From Dolichospermum sp. DET69 (lineage in GTDB: Bacteria; Cyanobacteriota; Cyanobacteriia; Cyanobacteriales; Nostocaceae), in NCBI GenBank assembly GCA_017355425.1, contig CP070233.1, positions 2,459,501 through 2,523,500 of the forward strand: a DNA stretch of 64,000 bases, read 5' to 3'. The first letter of the stretch is position 1, and each line of letters begins with the position of its first letter. The notes below the pieces were generated by a model, which was not told the origin of the DNA, did no database searches, and worked only from the letters and a program-made list of their open reading frames with translations. Position numbers and translations under genes: made by a program. Below, one piece after another: positions 25,560 to 33,727 of this stretch.

Positions 25560-25905
25560 AGTTAAATTACCCCCCTTAATCCCCCCGATGTATTTGGGGG
25601 AAACCGGAAAAATTAGTTCCCTCCCCTTCATAAGGGGAGGGTTAGGGTGGGGTAATTTGAGAAATAATAGTGATTCGATAACTTGTGTGTACACCGTAGG
25701 ATATATTGGGGGGAAACCGGAAAATCAAGTTCCCTCCTTTTTTCAATGCTACCAGCTAAAGGTGGGTACAACCATTCGTTTCTGTCAAGAAACCGGAAAA
25801 TCAAGTTCCCTCCCCTTTCCAAGGGGAGGGTTAGGGTGGGGTAAAAAGATATTTGATACATCAATCATGACTTTTAAAACATCCTCTTAGAGAAGTCGGG
25901 GATCT
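25560..25905. repeat. Degenerate MITE block after nurA
   Basis: The block has CCCCCCTTAATCCCCCC, two TTCCCTCCCCTT..AAGGGGAGGG hairpins, a lone CTTGTGTGTACACCGTAG right end of the 165 bp MITE (about 25681-25699), and a terminal ACATCCTCTTAGAGAAGTCGG matching the 23.46 kb element. Several open frames cross it on both strands but are repeat-derived. No gene. Confidence 0.75.
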
Positions 25906-25924
25906 TTTTCTTCCTTTTCCTTCT

Positions 25925-27388
25925 TTAACACCGCTTTAAATTAGCTAATAAAACCACAATTTCATCTATTGCTGTTCTCATAACTTTACCAGGTTGTTCA
26001 GATTGATTCACCATAATACTAAAAACTAATGGCTCATAGTTATGTACATTTATATACCCAGAAAGGGCGGAGATTCCTGTCATTGAACCTGTTTTTCCTT
26101 GTACAATTCCCGCAGCGGCAGTATTCAGAAACCGATTTTTTAGCGTCCCTTTGACACCTGAGATAGCTAAGGAAGCACGAAAAGTTTCTGCTTGAGGTGA
26201 TTTGGATATTCCTTGTAAAAGTTGTACTAAAGCTACTGGAGTCGTTAAATTTTTCCGAGATAAACCAGAACCATCTACAATTACATAACCTTCTGGTTCA
26301 ACTCCTATTTGAGTTAAACTTTCTCTCAGCATTTGTAATCCAACATCAGCAGTATTTTGATTTCTTTCTTTTGGTTTTTTAATAGCTAAACTTCTTAATA
26401 AAGCTTCAGCATATAAATTATTACTATTCACATTTGTCTCTATTAATAATTCAGATAAAGGTGGTGATTCTACTGCGGCTATTTCTTTATCATTTCTACT
26501 AAGATGACTGTTCACAGTTTCTTTAACAGTAATTCCCTCTTTAGTCAAATTCTGACGAAATTGTCTGATAAAATTAGCAATTGGATCAAATACAGCTAAA
26601 CCTGTAATATCTGGTTGAGAATCTACAGGTAAATTTCCCTTAATTCTCAGAATCTGTCCTTTTAAGTCACGATTTACTTCAACAAAACCAGGTTCATTTG
26701 CTGGAGTAGTTAGGGAATTATTTTCAATTTTCCATCTATATGCTTCTGTTGGTTCAGTCCATTTTATTTTTAATGGTTGTCCGACAGTTTGGGGTGAAAA
26801 AGTTAATATAGCAGCATTTTCATTGAGAATTAAACTATTAATTGGTGCGCCATAATCAGCTTGTATATCTTCCCATTGCCAACTAGAATTAACTACTTCA
26901 CCTTGAAAGTAACTATCATCAGCAATTAATTGATTAATTTGCCGAATTCCTTGTTGATATAATTGTTTTGATAATATTGTTAATTGAGTGTTTTTGAAAC
27001 TAGGATCTCCCCTTCCCACCACACGCAAAACACCATTACCATCATCATAAATGGAAGTACGAATCCGAAAATCTGCTCCTAATTGTTGTAATGCTGCTGC
27101 GGTAGTAAACAGCTTTATATTAGAAGCAGGAATAAAGTATTTATTAGCATCTTGGCTATAAAGAGTTTCTGCTGATGATAATTTTTTAACTAAAATACCC
27201 CAACGAACTCGACTAAATTGAGGACTATTAATAATAGTATTGATTGCTGACGGTAATTGAGCAGGACAAATTTGTTTAGTAGTATTAACTTGGGCAACTG
27301 GTGTTTGTGCTTGGGCTATTTTCTGAATACTACTAATATTAATAGAAATAAATAGTAATATCAAGCTGAAATAATTTTTTTTTGACAT
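25925..27388 (-). CDS. dacB: D-alanyl-D-alanine carboxypeptidase/endopeptidase (PBP4 type)
   Basis: The 487-residue penicillin-binding protein of the S13 family has a signal peptide (FSLILLFISINISSIQ), the SxxK nucleophile in PASNIKLFTTAAAL, the SxN-type motif in NVNSNNLYAEALLR, and KTG in GKTGSMTGISALSGY. It trims peptidoglycan stem peptides in the periplasm. It starts one base after the dnaB stop codon on the same strand, so it is probably translated from an rplI-dnaB-dacB message. Confidence 0.88.
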   Translation of the reverse strand: MSKKNYFSLILLFISINISSIQKIAQAQTPVAQVNTTKQICPAQLPSAINTIINSPQFSRVRWGILVKKLSSAETLYSQDANKYFIPASNIKLFTTAAALQQLGADFRIRTSIYDDGNGVLRVVGRGDPSFKNTQLTILSKQLYQQGIRQINQLIADDSYFQGEVVNSSWQWEDIQADYGAPINSLILNENAAILTFSPQTVGQPLKIKWTEPTEAYRWKIENNSLTTPANEPGFVEVNRDLKGQILRIKGNLPVDSQPDITGLAVFDPIANFIRQFRQNLTKEGITVKETVNSHLSRNDKEIAAVESPPLSELLIETNVNSNNLYAEALLRSLAIKKPKERNQNTADVGLQMLRESLTQIGVEPEGYVIVDGSGLSRKNLTTPVALVQLLQGISKSPQAETFRASLAISGVKGTLKNRFLNTAAAGIVQGKTGSMTGISALSGYINVHNYEPLVFSIMVNQSEQPGKVMRTAIDEIVVLLANLKRC

Positions 27389-27389
27389 A

Positions 27390-30035
27390 TTACCAATTAT
27401 TATTTGGTTTAGCTAGATTCTTAAATTTTGTAAATTGTGGATCAAATAATAGTTTAATTGTTCCTGTTGGTCCATTTCGATGTTTGGCTATGATTACTTC
27501 AGCAATTCCCCTATCTGGAGTATCTGGTGAATAATATTCATCACGGTATAACATCATTACTATATCCGCATCTTGTTCAATTGAGTTATGAACAATAATA
27601 TTATTAGCAATAAAATTATGTAATTTATCAACTGTTAAATCAAATACTTCTTCTTCTCCATCTAATTCAATTGAGATAACCTCATCCCAGTAAACATCAC
27701 TATTAGCAAGAGCAATTAATTGTTTAGATTGAACAATATTGCCAACTTTCAAAGCTCTATCTCTACTTAAGTTTGCTTTGTAAAGCGTAGAACCACAATA
27801 GGATGTTTCCAAAGAAAATTGTAGTTCTCTCGTTGTCATATTAATAGCTTGTATTGAAGGGACAACAAGTGTTTTCCATACCTCTCTAGGAATTACATCT
27901 CTGTTAGTGTTATGAATAGAGTTTTCAAGATGCTCATAAATTTGTTGTAATGAACTTAGTTTGTATTCTCCTACTGCCTTAACCTTTTTAATAAATAAAT
28001 CAAGGTCTGGCTTACCAGTAATTGTTACATGATATTGATTTCTACCCTTACCAGGCTGAGGAATCATTTTGAGTTTTGCATTAATTCCCAATCTTAACAA
28101 AAGTGTCTGAACATCAAAAGCTAGTCTTTCACTACTGCTTGCATAATATGCAATCGGTCTTGGACTTTTCCCTTCTACTAATTTTACAGATCCATCTGTA
28201 CTCCATAGGTGTTTTAGAAAGCAGGCTATTAAATCTTCAGGCTGCTGAAATAACACTTGAGGAACAAATTTCTCGTAAGACCTTAATCCAAAAATATCCA
28301 GAGAGTCCAGCCATTTAGCTATTGGGTTTCTAACTCCATGAGTTAGTCGCTCTGTTGCAGGCAAATAAACCTGATACCAGTTATGTTCAGGTGAAATTCT
28401 GGGAGAAATCGCATCACCAAATAATTCTTTCGCCAAAGATACAACGGTTTCAGCCAAATCCATTTCTCTTGTAGTGTACTGTATGACATGACGTGGTAAT
28501 GTGCAACCATCACCAATTAAATGCCCTAATAACGCAACTTCAGCATAAGTCATGGTTTGTTCGCCAGAACCAGGTAAATACCTTGGTAAACAAAGATGTT
28601 GATTAGTGCTTAATTCATCAAGCCTTTTCCAGCCATGAATCGTGAGGAATTTGTGGTTGGCTGTAGCTCTGATTTTTCTTCCTAATCGAGTTTTTAAAGT
28701 AAATACCGATTTTATGCCTGTAGAAAAAGCATTGCTGACAATCGCCCTTTCTAGCTTCATTGTATTTTCGTTCAATCCCCAAACAGCAAAATTGGATTTA
28801 TCTACCAATTCTCTAATTGGTGATTGTAGTCCGCTATCTGCTAATGTGACTAAGCTGTCGCCAGTCAAACAGCCCGATTCTCTCAAATCAGATAACATTG
28901 GGCGTTTATTAGTTCTTGCTTCCACTCCGCGACTTAACTGTGATAACGCAATTATTGGTACAGATAATTCTCTCGCTAAACCTTTTAAAGAACGGGTAAT
29001 TCTCGATAATTCTTGGACACGATTATCACTACTACCTTCCATTAATTGCAAGTAATCAATTACTATTAATCCCAACTCTTTAGTTTGTTCGGCTTGCAAT
29101 CTTCGTGCTTGACTCCGCATTTGTGTGACTGTAATATTTGCCGTATCATCAATAAAAAGTGGAGTGTCTGAGAGTTTATCAATGGCACGACTTAAAGGTT
29201 CCCATTGGGTTTGACTGATACGGCCACTTCTTAAATAACTGCTTTCAATTCCTGCTTCACTAGCTAATAGTCTTTGTACTAGCTGTTCTTTAGACATTTC
29301 TAAACTAAAAACTGCAACGGCTAATTGATAGCCCGCTGCAATGTTATGTGCTAGGTTTAAGCAGAAGGCCGTTTTCCCCATTGACGGTCTCCCAGCGACG
29401 ATAATTAAATCAGAACGCTGGAAACCGCTAGTCATAGCATCTAAATCATAAAAACCACAAGGTATTCCTGGTAAAGCAATACCTTGATGACGAGTTTCAA
29501 TATCTTGAAAAGTATTAATTAAGGTATCACCAATATGAACTAATCCTGATTGGGTTTTTTGTTGGGTAACATTAAAAACTTTTTGTTCAGCATTATCCAG
29601 AACAATTGGTAATTCTGTTTCTGTTTCAAAACCAAGATGAACAATTTCATTCCCGGCTTTGATTAATTGCCGTCGCAGGTATTTTTCCATGACTAACCCT
29701 GCTAAGGCATCAATATTTACGGCTGAAACTGTACGATCTACTAATGTTGCTAATTTATTTCTGCCACCAATTTGAGTTAATTGATCATTGTCTGTCAACC
29801 AACTGGTTATGGAAAGCAAGTCTGTGGGTTTTTGTTGGGTATGGAGACGGAGGGCGGCTTGATAGATGGTTGTATGGGCGCTAAGATAAAATGCTTCGGG
29901 AACTAGGCGATCGCTCACTCGCGCAATTGCCTCTGGATCTAGTAAAATACCCCCTAAAATAGCTTCCTCTGCTTCAATATTTTGAGGAGGTAGGCGATTA
30001 CTACCATCACCTTGAAAACTTAGTTCTTCAGCCAT
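27390..30035 (-). CDS. dnaB: Replicative DNA helicase DnaB with intein
   Basis: The extein is a normal DnaB: N-terminal domain (PPQNIEAEEAILGGILLDPE), Walker A GRPSMGKTAF, LIVIDYLQLM Walker B, and QLSRGVEARTNKRPMLSDLR. The extein is cut after LSDLRESG by a 429-residue intein (residues 389-817) and resumes SIEQDADIVMMLYRDE. The final extein residues are RNGPTGTIKLLFDPQFTKF. After splicing the helicase would be 452 residues, the usual size. It lies between rplI (upstream, separated by a terminator-like hairpin) and dacB (1 bp gap). Confidence 0.95.
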   Translation of the reverse strand: MAEELSFQGDGSNRLPPQNIEAEEAILGGILLDPEAIARVSDRLVPEAFYLSAHTTIYQAALRLHTQQKPTDLLSITSWLTDNDQLTQIGGRNKLATLVDRTVSAVNIDALAGLVMEKYLRRQLIKAGNEIVHLGFETETELPIVLDNAEQKVFNVTQQKTQSGLVHIGDTLINTFQDIETRHQGIALPGIPCGFYDLDAMTSGFQRSDLIIVAGRPSMGKTAFCLNLAHNIAAGYQLAVAVFSLEMSKEQLVQRLLASEAGIESSYLRSGRISQTQWEPLSRAIDKLSDTPLFIDDTANITVTQMRSQARRLQAEQTKELGLIVIDYLQLMEGSSDNRVQELSRITRSLKGLARELSVPIIALSQLSRGVEARTNKRPMLSDLRESGCLTGDSLVTLADSGLQSPIRELVDKSNFAVWGLNENTMKLERAIVSNAFSTGIKSVFTLKTRLGRKIRATANHKFLTIHGWKRLDELSTNQHLCLPRYLPGSGEQTMTYAEVALLGHLIGDGCTLPRHVIQYTTREMDLAETVVSLAKELFGDAISPRISPEHNWYQVYLPATERLTHGVRNPIAKWLDSLDIFGLRSYEKFVPQVLFQQPEDLIACFLKHLWSTDGSVKLVEGKSPRPIAYYASSSERLAFDVQTLLLRLGINAKLKMIPQPGKGRNQYHVTITGKPDLDLFIKKVKAVGEYKLSSLQQIYEHLENSIHNTNRDVIPREVWKTLVVPSIQAINMTTRELQFSLETSYCGSTLYKANLSRDRALKVGNIVQSKQLIALANSDVYWDEVISIELDGEEEVFDLTVDKLHNFIANNIIVHNSIEQDADIVMMLYRDEYYSPDTPDRGIAEVIIAKHRNGPTGTIKLLFDPQFTKFKNLAKPNNNW
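27585..28871 (-). other. DnaB intein with LAGLIDADG homing endonuclease
   Basis: The 429-residue in-frame insertion starts with Cys (CLTGDSLVTL, block A) and has TANHKFLT (block B). It ends VHN before a +1 Ser extein residue, giving all residues needed for splicing. The central part carries two LAGLIDADG-like motifs, LLGHLIGDGCT and FLKHLWSTDGSV, so the homing endonuclease looks complete. The insertion point and length match the DnaB intein of Synechocystis PCC 6803. Confidence 0.93.
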
Positions 30036-30093
30036 AAAATTTAAATAAGAGATTAGTGATTTTGGACTCTTAACCTAATTATCCAAAACCAAT

Positions 30094-30131
30094 AAAAAAA
30101 TATTGATAACCACAGATATATCATCTGTGGT
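30094..30131 (-). terminator. Hairpin with T-run after rplI
   Basis: A perfect 9 bp stem (ACCACAGAT/ATCTGTGGT) at 30109-30131 is followed, on the minus strand, by TATCAATATTTTTTT. It could terminate or attenuate transcription between rplI and dnaB. Confidence 0.5.
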
Positions 30132-30148
30132 GATTAATTAAGTCACCG

Positions 30149-30607
30149 TTAGTTAGAGACGACTTCAATGTTAATTACTGCTGTTACTTCAGAATGCAGC
30201 TTGATTTCAGCTTGGTAAGTACCCAATTGGCTAATATCGGGAATGGTAATACCACGACGATCTATTTCTAGACTAGCTGCTGCTTGAATCGCATCTGCTA
30301 TGTCTTGGGTAGTAACAGTACCGAAAATAGCTTCATTTTCACCAACTTGCTTGGCAATTTTTAAACCAGCAATATTTTCTAAAGCTGTTTTTTGCTCTGT
30401 TGCTTGTTGTTTGAGTTCTAATTGTCTTTGATATTCTTTTTCACGTCTACGTTCTACTTGTTTGAGCAGACCTGGTGTAGCACGAGCGGCTAAACTCTGA
30501 GGGATGAGGTAATTACGAGCATAACCGGGAGCTACTTCTACCAAATCGCCGAGTTTTCCCAGCTTGGTAACATCTTTTGTTAAAACTAATTGCACACGTT
30601 TCGCCAT
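30149..30607 (-). CDS. rplI: Ribosomal protein bL9
   Basis: The 152-residue product is bL9, with the N-terminal RNA-binding domain ([19 protein letters not shown]), a long connecting helix ([19 protein letters not shown]) and a C-terminal domain with [14 protein letters not shown] and [10 protein letters not shown]. It binds 23S rRNA on the large subunit. The rplI-dnaB order is conserved in cyanobacteria. Confidence 0.96.
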   Translation of the reverse strand: MAKRVQLVLTKDVTKLGKLGDLVEVAPGYARNYLIPQSLAARATPGLLKQVERRREKEYQRQLELKQQATEQKTALENIAGLKIAKQVGENEAIFGTVTTQDIADAIQAAASLEIDRRGITIPDISQLGTYQAEIKLHSEVTAVINIEVVSN

Positions 30608-30922
30608 TGTTTTTCGCTTTTCTTTGTAAAATCTTAGTTATTTGGGTATCGCAGGGTGGCTCATAAAAAGTGTAGCTTGATCCTCAGCGATTTTGAACGT
30701 ACCCACAGCCTTGACATTGTAGCGAAGTTTGGGAAGCGATCGCAACCTGAAATGCTAGAAATTTGCAAACAGCAATAATAACTCCCGGTTTGCTGATTTG
30801 AGAAGTCCTAGAATAAATGTACTATTATGTTATGCTGATTGTCTTTTATGTATCTTTACATCTTCGTTTTATACGTTAGTATAGGCTGTTTTTAACCACG
30901 ATTTAAGAATGTATCAATTAAA
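30608..30922. other. Intergenic region upstream of rplI
   Basis: This 315 bp gap holds the rplI promoter region and one HIP1 octamer near 30738. I see no open frame, repeat or clear RNA structure. Confidence 0.5.
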
Positions 30923-31174
30923 TTATACTTGTTCATGTTTGACTCCTGAATCTGTACGGAGGTAGGTTTCTAAAGCAGATTTGCTTTGCTCAATCATATC
31001 TTTTTCACTAAGAGTCTGAAAATTTAACTCTGTATTTATCTCACCATACTCAAGTGATTCTGTTGCTAAATTTTGTTGTTCTTGAGCTAATTCTGTAGCT
31101 AAAAATTGAATAGCTTTGATTTTTTCTTGGTGAGATAATTTTTGCAGTGAGGGTAAAATTTCTGTTAATTTCAT
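30923..31174 (-). CDS. Small hypothetical protein
   Basis: This 83-residue acidic protein begins MKLTEILPSLQKLSHQEKIK, followed by a helical AIQFLATELAQEQ and an acidic tail. Proteins with this LTEILPxLxxLSxxEKxxxIxxL start are common, small and uncharacterised in cyanobacteria; some sit beside toxin genes, so an antitoxin-like role is possible. No partner toxin is adjacent here. Function not known. Confidence 0.65.
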   Translation of the reverse strand: MKLTEILPSLQKLSHQEKIKAIQFLATELAQEQQNLATESLEYGEINTELNFQTLSEKDMIEQSKSALETYLRTDSGVKHEQV

Positions 31175-31691
31175 AGAAATTCAGGGGTAAAGCTATTTAT
31201 ATTATACTGTAATTGCCCTTTATTTTCCATAGATACAGGAAAGCGTTAGCGTTAGCTTACCGAAGGTATCGCTCTTTTGATGTTAAAGTAGCTAGATGTT
31301 AGATGACTTTTACAGTTTACTAATAACCTAATCGTTAGCTTATGCTGATAACGGGATTTTTTGCCTGAGATTAAAGAAGATTTCCGAGTTTGAGTCAACT
31401 CACAAGAAAGTTGATGAGTTTCTGATAGCGTAGCGTGGCATTATCCATAACCTGCGGAATGGTAGTAAATGTATAAATTGCTTTACCTGACTACTTGATT
31501 AATTTTTTTAAGTATTTAACCGTATAGTTGCTCCAAACGATAGATAGTTGTATATTATATAAATGTAAAAGACTGATATAAATACTTTCAGTAACAATGC
31601 TTGGACGTTAACAACACCCATAGTTAAGTTAATGGCAAAGGAAATCTTAGTTACTGATAAGCATAAAAACGCAATTACCATAGAATAGCCT
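31175..31691. other. Intergenic region upstream of the McrBC-like genes
   Basis: This 517 bp region has small repeats (AAGCGTTAGCGTTAGCTTACC near 31240; GATAGCGTAGCGTGGCATTA near 31425) and no supported gene. A short minus-strand frame overlapping the start of the next gene is not convincing. The promoter for the McrB-like gene must lie in the right half. Confidence 0.5.
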
Positions 31692-33713
31692 ATGACTGAA
31701 AATGATGAACAGGAACTTAATAAACTACTAGCAAAACCCGATAGTGAGTTGATTAAGGACATTCTTGAATACAATCAAATTTCATCTTTTGTATTATCTG
31801 GAGTGCTAACTGTAAGCCTACGTAATGAATCATTAGGATATTTTAAATCTGTTCTTGATCATAACGGACGAGAAATAAAATATCCTAACGGTGATGATCT
31901 TGATGATATATTTATTTACGATCCTTATGAATTAGAAAAAGGTGAACGGTATTATTTTGAGTGTGAATTAGCCAGCCTAAATGAAAAGAAAAAAAGGAAC
32001 AATCCTTATTTATTAAAAACTACTGTTGATAGAGTTCAACAGGGAGAAAAATTAAATAGTCTTGTCAAAGCTATAAAGGAAAAGAATGATCAAATTAACG
32101 AATTAAATGAGATAATTAAAGATTACGAGGAAACAATTACTCAAAAAATTACCGAAATTTCAAAAAATGATGGTTTCATATCGGAACTGAGTGAAAAAAT
32201 AGAGTCCAATAAAATACAACTTGACCAAATAATAAATCAAAAAACGGAAATGGAAAACACCATAAAAATTCTTCAGCAAAAGATTAATATTTGCCGAAAT
32301 TTAGAATTTTTGAGCGAGGATGAGGAAAGACAGTATATTTCACTATCCAGAGAAAAATACGTCATTCCTAATAATTATTTAAGTTTTGACAACGAATTAG
32401 AAAATAATTTTTCACAATTAGCAGATCATGTACATCAATATTTATTTCATCAGAAAAATCTGATTTATACAAGATTTCAGATCAGAAATTTTTTGACCCT
32501 ATTAAGAACAAATGATTTAATTGTTTTGAGTGGTTTGTCAGGTTCGGGTAAAACCCAAATTGTCAAAGCATTTGCGGAAGCATTGGGTGGTGTTGCCAAG
32601 ATTATACCTGTTAAACCTAATTGGACAAGTTCAGATGATTTGCTTGGATATTATAACCCTATTCAGATGTCTTTTCTGCCCACCCCTTTCACAGAAGCAA
32701 TAGTAGAGGCTATTCACAATCCAGATCAATTATATCTCATTTGCCTGGATGAGATGAATTTAGCAAGAGTTGAATATTACTTTGCAGACTTTCTTTCAAA
32801 ATTAGAAGAACGCAGTAATCAACCAGAAATTGAATTATATGCCAAACATGAAGAAGAATTATTCATATCAGAATTTAAGACTTTATTAAACCTGCTTGAA
32901 AACAGTGCTAAGGATATTGAAATAAAATCTTGGCAGGACTTTTTAAACAATGATAAGGCAAGAACGCGCTTTTTAGAAATTTTTGGTAACAATGAGAAAG
33001 AATCTCTTTTGCAATTACACACCAAAACAAAAAGACGTTTAATGGATATTTTGAAATTTCCATCTACTATCAAGATACCAAATAATGTCAGATTTATTGG
33101 TGCTATTAATGTTGATGAAACCACAAATTACTTTTCACCTAAGATATTAGATCGTGTACATATTGTAAAGTTTGAAAATCCACTACTTTATGAAGAAAAG
33201 GTAAGAAGATTTCTTGAAAATTCAGAATATGATCTGAAGTTAGCACCGGTTTATGTGAACCCAGTTGTTTTTTCCCAAAGGGAAGAATATCCTAAAATGG
33301 ATGATTCCTACATTAGTAGGAATTTAAAAGAAATAAATGAAAAATTTCTGTTACCTTTAAATATTGACTTTGGTGTTAGGTCTATTCGTCAATCACTGAA
33401 CTATGCTAAATTTAATCACCAGGTTTATGAAAATTACGCTAACAATGATAAAATTTCCCTAAATATTATCATTATTCAAAAAGTCCTACCTCGCTTTTCC
33501 TTTGATAGTAGCAAAATTTCCCAAAATGGTAGTAGTAAATTAGAGATATTAGAACTTCTCATTTCTCATCTCAAAACTCTGTTTAAAGATTATTACCATA
33601 AAACAGACGGTAGTGAAGAAATAGGTAAAGTCTCACATGATTTTCTATCAGAAATGATAAAAAACGCCAAAAATAACCCTCAAATTGACTCTGAAATTAA
33701 CTTTTTTGCATAA
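31692..33713 (+). CDS. McrB-like AAA+ GTPase with N-terminal coiled coil
   Basis: The 673-residue protein has a small beta-rich N-terminal domain (about 25-115) and a long heptad-patterned helix (about 118-205, from LVKAIKEKNDQINELNEII). The motor domain follows: Walker A LSGLSGSGKTQIVKAFAEAL and the McrB-type VKPNWTSSDDLLGYYNP. Walker B is LICLDEMNLARVEYYF, and the GTPase-specific region reads IGAINVDETTNYFSPKILDR. McrB proteins form GTP-driven rings that translocate DNA (or possibly RNA) and activate a McrC nuclease. The partner gene starts 14 bp downstream. The coiled-coil architecture recalls the coiled-coil type IV systems (CoCoNuTs), but that subclass call needs a profile search. The N-terminal domain probably reads the modified target. 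Confidence 0.83.
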   Translation: MTENDEQELNKLLAKPDSELIKDILEYNQISSFVLSGVLTVSLRNESLGYFKSVLDHNGREIKYPNGDDLDDIFIYDPYELEKGERYYFECELASLNEKKKRNNPYLLKTTVDRVQQGEKLNSLVKAIKEKNDQINELNEIIKDYEETITQKITEISKNDGFISELSEKIESNKIQLDQIINQKTEMENTIKILQQKINICRNLEFLSEDEERQYISLSREKYVIPNNYLSFDNELENNFSQLADHVHQYLFHQKNLIYTRFQIRNFLTLLRTNDLIVLSGLSGSGKTQIVKAFAEALGGVAKIIPVKPNWTSSDDLLGYYNPIQMSFLPTPFTEAIVEAIHNPDQLYLICLDEMNLARVEYYFADFLSKLEERSNQPEIELYAKHEEELFISEFKTLLNLLENSAKDIEIKSWQDFLNNDKARTRFLEIFGNNEKESLLQLHTKTKRRLMDILKFPSTIKIPNNVRFIGAINVDETTNYFSPKILDRVHIVKFENPLLYEEKVRRFLENSEYDLKLAPVYVNPVVFSQREEYPKMDDSYISRNLKEINEKFLLPLNIDFGVRSIRQSLNYAKFNHQVYENYANNDKISLNIIIIQKVLPRFSFDSSKISQNGSSKLEILELLISHLKTLFKDYYHKTDGSEEIGKVSHDFLSEMIKNAKNNPQIDSEINFFA

Positions 33714-33727
33714 TATAAAGGAAAGAC

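Noticed and set aside
25461-25890. Several open frames on both strands after nurA
   Set aside because: They translate GC-rich hairpin repeats (for example SSLPFIRGGLGWG) and have no independent support.
31508-31774. 88-residue minus-strand frame overlapping the McrB-like start
   Set aside because: Low-complexity hydrophobic/Ser-rich sequence antisense to a real gene, with no ribosome-binding site evident.
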